Shown here one piece after another: positions 41,323 through 50,126 of a stretch of DNA of 64,000 bases. The stretch is from Fidelibacterota bacterium. GTDB lineage: Bacteria; Fidelibacterota; UBA8477; JABMPR01. Every line of letters begins with the position of its first letter. The stretch's first letter is position 1. The notes under the pieces were generated by a model, which was not told the origin of the DNA, did not search any database, and saw only the letters and a list, made by a program, of their open reading frames with translations. The stretch covers positions 17,774-81,773 of the forward strand of contig JABIFX010000084.1 in NCBI GenBank assembly GCA_018650445.1, in the 5' to 3' direction. A program made the position numbers and the translations under genes.

Positions 41323-42173
41323 AGATTAAACCAGTTTTCCTTTTCTGCTTTTATCATCAATCTTTCAGCCAGAGCCTTTTCATAGACATTTTCAGGATAA
41401 TATGGCAGGTCTGGGTTCGGTATTGTTGTTACCACCTTTGTTAAAAGGCTATAAAAGAGATTTTTATCCTGGGCCAGAGGACAGTAATATTGGGCCATAA
41501 GCGTATAGTTACCCATATAGTCTGGCGAAATCCGTATTGCTTCATCAAAGGCTTCACGTATTCCGGTAGTATCGTTCTCTGTTTCTGGATCACGTCCCAA
41601 CAAGGCGCCCTTATAACGATAGTAAGCCCCATAGTAAAAGGTCGAATCCAGATCATGAATATGCTCCAACGTGGCCCAAATCAGCTCTCGTTGTCCCTTG
41701 CGAATCAGACTACTTTTTGTAGCAAGCCATTGTCCGTAATTTGCCATACCCCAATAAAGCGCTTCAAGAAAATTCTTGTCAAGACCGCGAACGGCCATAC
41801 TCTCATCTCCTGTCGAGAACAGCAGATTTCGGTATTCACTGTTTTGCTTGAGAACCGTTTGACTGACGCCATAGCCCTGTAGGAATAGACTATCCTGTAC
41901 CTGTGGAGATTGGGTCAAATATTGGCCGGAAAAATAATAGGCTCTCGAAAGTTTCGCCCAGAGTTGAATAGATGTTGAGTCCGATTCTGCAAGGTGTTGA
42001 AAAACTTCCAGAGCGGCTTGCGCACTTGCCTTATCAGCCCGTAGCGACCAAAGGCTATCGGCATTTTCAATATTGATTGCTACTGGGTATGTTGCATCAG
42101 GCGTGACTGGTATATCAGTCGAGGTGCAAGAGATTAGAACTGCAGCAAAAAAAATAGAAACAAATTGTCGCAA
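41319..42173 (-). CDS. TatT-like (TRAP transporter T-component family) lipoprotein
   Basis: Lipobox-like VLISCTSTD; VRGLDKNFLEALYWGMANYGQWLA; YGAYYRYKGALLGRDPETENDTTGIREAFDEAIRISPDYMGNYTLMAQYYCPLAQDKNLFYSLLTKV. Confidence 0.6.
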   Translation of the reverse strand: MRQFVSIFFAAVLISCTSTDIPVTPDATYPVAINIENADSLWSLRADKASAQAALEVFQHLAESDSTSIQLWAKLSRAYYFSGQYLTQSPQVQDSLFLQGYGVSQTVLKQNSEYRNLLFSTGDESMAVRGLDKNFLEALYWGMANYGQWLATKSSLIRKGQRELIWATLEHIHDLDSTFYYGAYYRYKGALLGRDPETENDTTGIREAFDEAIRISPDYMGNYTLMAQYYCPLAQDKNLFYSLLTKVVTTIPNPDLPYYPENVYEKALAERLMIKAEKENWFNL

Positions 42174-42332
42174 ATCGTCAGGGCCTTCCCCATTCGAGTT
42201 AATCCCCCCTCCTGAAAATCGGCCAAATATAGCTTACATCACTCAACTATTACAAATGCTGATTAACCCAATATCGTTTTTTGTTTGAGTGTTATCGATA
42301 TAGAAAAGACGATGTGCTAAACGTTATTTTGC

Positions 42333-44582
42333 TTACTGCTCAAGTATCAGTTCAACGAGAATAACCAGGTCCCTAATGTCAATCAAGCTATCCTGATTTG
42401 TGTCAGCCAGTTCTGCCAGCTCAGCATCCAACTCAATGTCTGCTATGATGGATTCCAGAAGAAAGATAGCATCAGACACGTTGATTTCACCGTCCTGAGT
42501 AACATCACCAAGGATAAAACCAGAGCCCCATCCCAATACAGTAATATTGTCAACTAGAAATCCATCGCCTTCAAAAAAAGTATCGCTTATTAATTGAAAG
42601 GCCAGCGTGAGTGAAGAACTCTCGCTGAAATTGGCGAGAGAGAGTTGTTCTGTTATCCATCCCTGCGTCCCATGATACCCCGGTTCTCCCAGTGGCTGAA
42701 CCGAACTACCATTTCCAAGCTCCGTGTATTGACCACTCAGGGGTACCCAGTTTATACCCTCATCATCTGAGGCAAGTACTTGACAAAAATCCCAGTTGAA
42801 CTCGATATCCCAACTGGCGTCAAATCGAAGGACTGGATTGCTATATCCGCTTATATCAAGAGGTGCGTCCAGAAAAACTGTAGAAACCGAAGCCGGCTCG
42901 TAGTACCCAGAAGGAGAATCTGACAGGTACTGCCCCCCATCTGGACCTATCTCCAGCCCCCAGGTCCCAGAACTCCACATTTGAGTTCCAGCCTCAAAAT
43001 CGTCAAAAAATATCGTATCAGGTATGCCAACTATCCACCTAAGCGTGTCCACTTGTGTTTCATACCCGGACATTTCTATGCTCAGTACAAGCTGAGCCAC
43101 TTCACCAAATTGAGAATTTATTTCGAAACTTAAACCTTCGGTTCCATAATCATGAAAAGCCTGCGAAACCAGACCTGAGACATCAAGGGAACTAAGGGAT
43201 GGGGTAATGCTACTGTCTGGCGAGTATAAATATAGCGTAGCAGCCGTATTTTCTGAACCCAGACCCTTGTTCATGACGTTAAGCTCGCACCCCACAATAT
43301 CACCGGATTCCAAGGGACCATCTGAATTAAACTTAAAGTTTTCTATTTCCACCCAGCTCCCAGCACAACCGGCTAGATGAATGTTCATGCTGATATTATC
43401 CTCAGCCATTTCAAAGATCAATTCTGTAGGTGGCCAAAATGCGCCATCTGATCCAGCACCGACTTCTGGTGTGAAGTTAATAATTCCCAATTCACCATAC
43501 ATGTAATCAACGGCGTCGCCGTTCACTGTATAGCCTACGGTCTCAGTTCCGGTTCCATACAGATAATCATTTTCCTCCACAAGATCCGAACCCATTTGGC
43601 TGTAAATCTCATTGTCAGGAGTGGGTAATTCAACTGATTCATCATAGCCGAAAGGTTTAATCAGTAAATTGCCGTAGCTATGATAGTTGAATATGGTTTG
43701 AAAATCATGGGCAAGCACAAAGTCCCGCACAGCCTGTGTCTCCGGCTCAGAAAAGGGCTGACTCCCGCGATATGTGTTCCCACAGGAATCAGGACTTGAA
43801 CCTTCATCGTTAAAGCCCCACTGAAAACCCCAATTTCTATTCAAATCAATGCCTGGTAAACTGGTACATCCTGGATGCCGATTCTTGCGGTGCATTCCGC
43901 CGCCACCTGGATCGGTGAGTTGATTGTAGACATATCCATCTGGATTGATTACGGGAACGAACCATATTTGTCTCTCATTTACTAAATAAGTCATGGTTGG
44001 ATCCTGATTGTATTCCTCTGCCAGAGACCAGGCAAAATGCATCAATGTCATCATGGCAGCAGGTTCACGTGCATGTGTAAGGGAGTTGAATAAGACTTCC
44101 GGGTCACCATCGGGTAAAACAGGAGCATCTGATATCCTGAAAGCCCAGATATCCCGTCCCTCATAGCTAAGTCCAATGCTCTGCTTGGCCGAGACAATCT
44201 CTGGGTAACCTGCATGCAGTGAATCCATACTGGTCACAATCTCATCATAGGTTAAATAACCACCCATACTCCCATAACCAAGTTCGCGGGAAGCACCCTG
44301 AGTCAATCGAGATGCATAATGGGAACTAAGATCAAGTATCAAATCTTCTGAAGCGAATCCCAGGCCTTCGACATCTAGCTTTTCGCGTTGACTTACAACA
44401 GCATCAATATAGACACCAGGTCGGACATCAAATCCTTCTGGGTCCAACCCAAGTCTTAACAATTCAGATATGATCTCGTTGGTATTATCAGACCAGATTC
44501 TGATTTTATCGTATGTTGCCTGAGCCAAGCCGATCTGGAAAAAAGATAGGAGGACAAGAAGAGATGTGAATTTTTTGATCAT
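42333..44582 (-). CDS. Secreted M14 zinc carboxypeptidase with C-terminal dockerin-like repeat
   Basis: SLTHAREPAAMMTLMHFAWSL (HxxE), NPDGYVYNQ, IDLNRNWGFQWG, YHSYGNLLIKPFGY; C-term DVTQDGEINVSDAIFLLESII...ADTNQDSLIDIRDLVILVELILEQ. Confidence 0.88.
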   Translation of the reverse strand: MIKKFTSLLVLLSFFQIGLAQATYDKIRIWSDNTNEIISELLRLGLDPEGFDVRPGVYIDAVVSQREKLDVEGLGFASEDLILDLSSHYASRLTQGASRELGYGSMGGYLTYDEIVTSMDSLHAGYPEIVSAKQSIGLSYEGRDIWAFRISDAPVLPDGDPEVLFNSLTHAREPAAMMTLMHFAWSLAEEYNQDPTMTYLVNERQIWFVPVINPDGYVYNQLTDPGGGGMHRKNRHPGCTSLPGIDLNRNWGFQWGFNDEGSSPDSCGNTYRGSQPFSEPETQAVRDFVLAHDFQTIFNYHSYGNLLIKPFGYDESVELPTPDNEIYSQMGSDLVEENDYLYGTGTETVGYTVNGDAVDYMYGELGIINFTPEVGAGSDGAFWPPTELIFEMAEDNISMNIHLAGCAGSWVEIENFKFNSDGPLESGDIVGCELNVMNKGLGSENTAATLYLYSPDSSITPSLSSLDVSGLVSQAFHDYGTEGLSFEINSQFGEVAQLVLSIEMSGYETQVDTLRWIVGIPDTIFFDDFEAGTQMWSSGTWGLEIGPDGGQYLSDSPSGYYEPASVSTVFLDAPLDISGYSNPVLRFDASWDIEFNWDFCQVLASDDEGINWVPLSGQYTELGNGSSVQPLGEPGYHGTQGWITEQLSLANFSESSSLTLAFQLISDTFFEGDGFLVDNITVLGWGSGFILGDVTQDGEINVSDAIFLLESIIADIELDAELAELADTNQDSLIDIRDLVILVELILEQ

Positions 44583-44601
44583 TTATGATTCCATTCAATC
44601 A

Positions 44602-47529
44602 TTAATTGGATATGGTAAAGAGCCATTGATTCGAATCGATAATGTTGACCCATTCAGAATTTTCATACCTTAAAATACTTAGCTCAAATTTCATCTGAAA
44701 GGGACGAAACAATGTCGAAATCCAATTTGTACGTTCCCAAGTTGGCTTATAGTTGAGTGCAAATCCCAAGTCACTAACATTGCTCCAGTTTTGGGCATCA
44801 TCAGATATTTGCCCAACATCGAAGAAAATTCCAAGGTCCAGGGCTTCAGGTAAATGCGGTATTGATCCAAAAGTCAGATCCAGATTGTTGGACCAGATAT
44901 AATTCATCGGCTGATCCAGGGAGTCAGAATACCCCCGCATGCGTCCGCCACCTCTTAAGTAGTAGTGAGAGCCAATCATATCAGCATCGTTAATCCCATA
45001 CAGACTCGTAGCGCCCCTATCCAAATAGATAGATCGTAAATCCTGAGATGCAACGCGACTCTTGATAAGATTCGGTGTAGCGCTTGAATTGGCCAGGATA
45101 TTTGAGCGATTGTTCAAGCGAAAATGATCATAGGATCTCGTCCAATTACTCATCAGGGATATCTGAGAATAATGAGACCCATAACTTCCCAGTTGTTCTG
45201 GAGAAGTATAAATAGTCCCGCTAAAGCCGAAATCCCCAGAAAACAAAACATCCTGTAACTCATACTGAAGACCCAGACGAGTCATGACGATTTTATCCGC
45301 GGGGGCAACCTGGGCATGCTTAGCATCCGTCATTTCAATTTTTAGGGTGAGAAAGTGGAGCGGATTTCTCCAATATTGCTTTGCCCAATTCATTTCATAT
45401 GCCAAAGAAGTGAATACCATGGAGCGCCAAATTTTTGCGCTACCCGACCAGGCGGCTTTGAAAGGGAGACCGACTTGAAGCTGTCTAAAGGATAAAGAGG
45501 CGTCTTGATTTCCAGATTCAAAGTTATGGTCCAACGCAAATTGTGTATAATTTCCAGTATTTCGATAGACACGCTTAATGTTTACGCCCAGCCCTAAACC
45601 AGCTAAATCGCTATAACCAAAGCCAGGCTTCCAGAGGTAAAGGTTCCTATCATCCGGATAGGCATCCCAGCCTTTATAATCATATCGCCAGGCGCTTTTT
45701 CGTCGGCTATCATTGTCACGTCGATCCACATCGAAAAACATATTCTCAGCGTCCAGATAAACTTGCTCTGGTTGAAAACTCGACTCGACTTCAATCACAC
45801 CGCTATTTCTATACCTGAATTCCTTAAGGGAGGCCGAAGCTGTTTCACCTGTTTTACTATAAATCGTTGCTGAAATAGGGACAAACATACCGCCCTTATT
45901 ATCGACAGTTACCAGTGTTGTAAAATGACCCAGATCATTTTTCTCAACTGACCAATCAACCAGTTTGTAGTCCACATAGTGGGTGGTACGGAGCCATTGA
46001 TCAAAGAACCAATCCAATTCTTCTCCGCAACCATCCTCCATCGCTTTGACAAATCGATCTTCATTTACATGTTTTAAAGCCCAGCGAGAGAAGTAAAGCC
46101 TCATCCCAGCTAAAAAACGTTCTTCTCCCAGATAATTTTTCAGCATGGCTAGCATTATTGAGCCCTTATCATAAGAGTTACTACTATACGAACCATAATA
46201 TGCATAATCAAAACTCGGAGTTGCCATGGGCTCATTGGCAGTAGATAGGATATACCGAATCGCCGGTTTTAGCTCTGCCTCTTCATACATTTCGCGATGT
46301 AAATGATCTGACTCAAATTGTGTAATATACTCACGCGACAGTTCATACCCATTTGCTGGATAGTGCTGTTCCACATACCAACGAGTTTGAAACGTGGTGA
46401 ATCCCTCGTCCAGCCAGGGATCATCTAATTCATCATTTCCAAAAATGCCATAAAACCAATTGTGACCGACTTCATGGACAGCCAATCCTTCACTATCCGT
46501 GTAATCAAGAACTATCATGGGGTATTCCATTCCACCAGTTCCCAAGGATTTTGCCAGAGTTATCTGAGGCCAGGTGAACATTCCGAATTTTCCTGACAAC
46601 CATTCCAGAGATCTCTCGCCCCACTTAACCATGTCTTTTGACCACGATTCACCAACTTCAGTGGTAAAAATAGCATGTACATCTATTCCATTCCACTGAC
46701 CGTGTTCATACACAAACTCTGGTGAGCATATCCATGCAAAATCATGCACATTTTCAGCCTGAAAGCTCACTTGACGCCTGTTAGTGCTGTCCAGGTCACC
46801 CAGATAAGCTTCACGCTCTTCGCTAAACTTCTCAACCCATTCCTGCCATGATTGAGATGTATCAACTCTCACAGCATCCCAACCCGGGTCGCCATCTATG
46901 ACGACTCCTGTTGCTGCAACAATTTGTGAGGTTGGAACATCCAGGTTCACGGTATACTTTCCAAACTCACCATAGAACTCACCCCAATCACCAAAGGGAT
47001 CGTCGTGCCATCCATTTTCGTCATAAACAACAAATTTTGGATACCACTGGGTGAAGTCAAATTGGTCTTCTTCCCACCCCCCGCGACCGATTAGGGGATG
47101 AACGATGGATATCCAATCCATGCTAATATGGATTGTGTCACCAGGACTAAGCTTCTCATTGAGAGTAATATCTAAAATAGTATCATCTCGAATATCAAAA
47201 GCAAGATGAATAGAATCACTGACTGCTTTTTGAATACGGATACCTGTCCAGCCCTTCTCAACATCAAATGATTGACCGTAATCACTCCACACTTGTTTTG
47301 CAATGGTGCCCTCATTGAAAGCATTCGGGTATAGATGCATGAGGATCTGATCAAGCGTATCCGGAGAATGATTAACATAGAGTAGATCAGAAGTCGCTGT
47401 GAGTGTTTTTTGATCTGAATCCAGATATATATCCATATCATACTCGACATATTGCTGCCAGTACTCACCTATGAGTGGCATGGTAAATAGTGTAAATAAA
47501 ATCAATAGCTGTACAGATTTGTGTCTCAT
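44602..47529 (-). CDS. M1 family metallopeptidase, secreted, with beta-rich C-terminal region
   Basis: GGMEYPMIV; HEVGHNWFYGIFGNDELDDPWLDEGFTTF (HExxH-x18-E). Confidence 0.88.
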   Translation of the reverse strand: MRHKSVQLLILFTLFTMPLIGEYWQQYVEYDMDIYLDSDQKTLTATSDLLYVNHSPDTLDQILMHLYPNAFNEGTIAKQVWSDYGQSFDVEKGWTGIRIQKAVSDSIHLAFDIRDDTILDITLNEKLSPGDTIHISMDWISIVHPLIGRGGWEEDQFDFTQWYPKFVVYDENGWHDDPFGDWGEFYGEFGKYTVNLDVPTSQIVAATGVVIDGDPGWDAVRVDTSQSWQEWVEKFSEEREAYLGDLDSTNRRQVSFQAENVHDFAWICSPEFVYEHGQWNGIDVHAIFTTEVGESWSKDMVKWGERSLEWLSGKFGMFTWPQITLAKSLGTGGMEYPMIVLDYTDSEGLAVHEVGHNWFYGIFGNDELDDPWLDEGFTTFQTRWYVEQHYPANGYELSREYITQFESDHLHREMYEEAELKPAIRYILSTANEPMATPSFDYAYYGSYSSNSYDKGSIMLAMLKNYLGEERFLAGMRLYFSRWALKHVNEDRFVKAMEDGCGEELDWFFDQWLRTTHYVDYKLVDWSVEKNDLGHFTTLVTVDNKGGMFVPISATIYSKTGETASASLKEFRYRNSGVIEVESSFQPEQVYLDAENMFFDVDRRDNDSRRKSAWRYDYKGWDAYPDDRNLYLWKPGFGYSDLAGLGLGVNIKRVYRNTGNYTQFALDHNFESGNQDASLSFRQLQVGLPFKAAWSGSAKIWRSMVFTSLAYEMNWAKQYWRNPLHFLTLKIEMTDAKHAQVAPADKIVMTRLGLQYELQDVLFSGDFGFSGTIYTSPEQLGSYGSHYSQISLMSNWTRSYDHFRLNNRSNILANSSATPNLIKSRVASQDLRSIYLDRGATSLYGINDADMIGSHYYLRGGGRMRGYSDSLDQPMNYIWSNNLDLTFGSIPHLPEALDLGIFFDVGQISDDAQNWSNVSDLGFALNYKPTWERTNWISTLFRPFQMKFELSILRYENSEWVNIIDSNQWLFTISN

Positions 47530-47671
47530 TGAACTATCCCTTAAACATCAATAAGTCAATAATATGGAATTTATTTCCTGTGATTGATGAATCTATTCAA
47601 GACCCACCTGAAATGTTAGACATAATCAAATAATTTTGCAGAGCTGATAGAGGGAGCTCTGATTCATCGAG

Positions 47672-49441
47672 TTACTCAACTAATTTGATATGAAGTTCCT
47701 TGAGCTGCTGTGTATCCACATTTGAAGGAGCTTCATCCATCAATGAGGATGCTGACGTCGTCTTTGGAAAAGCGATGACGTCGCGGATATTCTCTGTACC
47801 AGCAAGCAGCATAATCAGACGATCAAACCCAAAGGCAATCCCGCCATGGGGTGGTGCGCCGTACTTGAAGGCTTTGAGGAGAAATCCAAATCTGGCTTGC
47901 GCTTCCTCTTCATCCATACCGATAAGCTCGAACATGCGGCTCTGCATTTCGCCGGTGTGAATCCTGATGGATCCTCCAGCCACTTCATAACCATTGATGA
48001 CCAGATCATAAGCTTGAGCTCTCACATCTACAGGAGCTGTCTGCATTAAATCAACATCATCGGGATTCGGAGATGTGAAGGGATGATGCATGGCGATATA
48101 GCGATTGCTATTCTCGTCCCAGTCCAATAAAGGGAAATCCAGTACAAAGAGCGGTTTGATAACCCCGGCTGGGATCAATTTTTCACGTTTTGCCAACTCG
48201 ATGCGAAGCGCACCCAGCGACTGGAGTGTTCTGGCTTCAGTATCAGATACAAAAAACAGGATATCATTGTGTTCTAGCTTAAGATCGTTGATTACTTCAG
48301 TCTGCAGTGCTTCAGGGAAAAATTTACTGATGCCAGCACTAAATGCAGTTTGATCCATTTTTACAAATGCCAGACCTTTCAATCCATAATAGGTACGTAA
48401 CCATTCGGTGAGACCGTCAGTGACTTTACGTGAATATTTATCGGCTGCATTTTTTAATACCAAAGCCTTGACACGCCCGCCAGCTGCCAGATTATCTTTG
48501 AATACGCCAAACTCCGTTTTCTCGGCATAATTGGCGAATTCCACAAGGGGTAAATCAAAACGGATATCTGGCTTGTCACTTCCATACATTTCCATGGCAT
48601 CTTTGTACTTCATGGTGGGAAATGTTTCAGGCAAGTCGTAATCAAGAATATCCTTAAATACGCCTCTTGCGATCCTGGTTGCCACACCGAGAACATCATC
48701 CTGGTCAACAAAGGACATTTCTATATCTATCTGGGTGAATTCTGGTTGACGATCTGCTCGTAAATCTTCATCCCTGAAACACTTGACGATTTGGAAATAT
48801 TTATCAAATCCAGAAATCATGAGCAACTGCTTATAGGTTTGTGGAGATTGAGGAAGGGCATAAAATTTACCCTTGTGAATTCGACTCGGTACGAGGTAAT
48901 CCCTGGCGCCCTCAGGAGTGGATTTCATAAGAACAGGGGTTTCAAATTCCATAAAGCCTTCAGCATTTAACCTGCTACGGGCGCTCTGATAGGTTTTGGA
49001 TCTGATAGACATTAATTTCTGTAGCTCAGCCGTACGTAATTCCAGATAGCGATATTCGAGGCGGAGATCCTCGCTGCCACTTTCACGGTCTGAGACCAGA
49101 AATGGCAGGGGTTGTGCTTCATTCAATACTTCAAGTTCTGTTGCGATGACTTCAATGCTGCCAGTGGGCATATTGGGATTCACATTTCCATCCGGACGGA
49201 GTTGGACGGTTCCTCGGACTGCAACCACATCTTCCATACCCAGTCGTTTAGCCTTAGCAGCAATATCTGCATCTAGATCTGGATTAAAGGTTACCTGTGT
49301 TTTGCCATAACGATCACGAAGATCCAGAAAAATCACACCACCATGATCTCTATTTTTGGCTATCCATCCATTGAGGATGACTTCTTCGTTTACATTTTCA
49401 GTTGTTAGTTGACCACAGGTCATTGTTCGTTTCAGTCGCAT
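47672..49441 (-). CDS. aspS: Aspartyl-tRNA synthetase, bacterial type
   Basis: FMEFETPVLMKSTPEGARDYLVPSR; FRDEDLRADRQPEFTQIDIEMSF; HGGIAFGFDRLIMLLAGTENIRDVIAFPKT. Confidence 0.96.
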   Translation of the reverse strand: MRLKRTMTCGQLTTENVNEEVILNGWIAKNRDHGGVIFLDLRDRYGKTQVTFNPDLDADIAAKAKRLGMEDVVAVRGTVQLRPDGNVNPNMPTGSIEVIATELEVLNEAQPLPFLVSDRESGSEDLRLEYRYLELRTAELQKLMSIRSKTYQSARSRLNAEGFMEFETPVLMKSTPEGARDYLVPSRIHKGKFYALPQSPQTYKQLLMISGFDKYFQIVKCFRDEDLRADRQPEFTQIDIEMSFVDQDDVLGVATRIARGVFKDILDYDLPETFPTMKYKDAMEMYGSDKPDIRFDLPLVEFANYAEKTEFGVFKDNLAAGGRVKALVLKNAADKYSRKVTDGLTEWLRTYYGLKGLAFVKMDQTAFSAGISKFFPEALQTEVINDLKLEHNDILFFVSDTEARTLQSLGALRIELAKREKLIPAGVIKPLFVLDFPLLDWDENSNRYIAMHHPFTSPNPDDVDLMQTAPVDVRAQAYDLVINGYEVAGGSIRIHTGEMQSRMFELIGMDEEEAQARFGFLLKAFKYGAPPHGGIAFGFDRLIMLLAGTENIRDVIAFPKTTSASSLMDEAPSNVDTQQLKELHIKLVE

Positions 49442-49555
49442 GCTCGCTCCGTAGTTTAAAATCGAGGCAATGTAAACCCCAATGGGGGCACATCAATAAC
49501 TGACATCTGTGTTTGTGGGAGATTTTTTTAAAAATCTTCGTAAGCGGTGGTGATG

Positions 49556-49939
49556 TTACTTCCTGCGTAGTCGCTGGATTAAAGGCAATACATCTTCTTG
49601 TTCTTTTTGGAGGGGCTGGGTAGTGTCCACCCATTGCTGGTCTACTGGCTCAGCCGATGGATCAGGTGATTCTTCCAGCTCTTCGTCCAGTTCTTCTGGT
49701 TCCGCAACAGCCGGGTCAGCGACATCATTGAACATGCTGCCCTTGCCCAATATTAGCCAATTAAAATCGAGATCATACTCCTCTGAGAGGGGCACTAGTT
49801 TAGTACATTTGATTTCCCGCTCACCCATTTCCCAATAGATGATGGTTCGTTTTCCAAGCCCACAAAGACTGGCTACTTCACGCTGAGTAAGACCAACAGC
49901 TGCTCGAAATTCTCTTAATCGTTCTGCTACAGGTGACAT
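49556..49939 (-). CDS. XRE-family helix-turn-helix protein
   Basis: MSPVAERLREFRAAVGLTQREVASLCGLGKRTIIYWEMGEREI; start placed at 49939; acidic C-terminal tail. Confidence 0.8.
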   Translation of the reverse strand: MSPVAERLREFRAAVGLTQREVASLCGLGKRTIIYWEMGEREIKCTKLVPLSEEYDLDFNWLILGKGSMFNDVADPAVAEPEELDEELEESPDPSAEPVDQQWVDTTQPLQKEQEDVLPLIQRLRRK

Positions 49940-50126
49940 ATTTCCTCGATTTTTGAACTGCAACAATATGCACCCTAAATCCTGTGATCAAAAAAGGAAA
50001 ATGGGAGATATTTGAATTCACTCATGAAAAAGTCCCCCTTTCATAAGGTGTGATCGAGATTAAAACAAATTGGTCTCTTCCTCAACTTAATGTTGAATCT
50101 CAAATGATGGTTCCCATATTCGCAGT

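Noticed and set aside
41490-41882. 130-aa plus-strand ORF opposite the TatT-like gene
   Set aside because: Antisense to a gene with coherent signal peptide and repeats; no support for coding.
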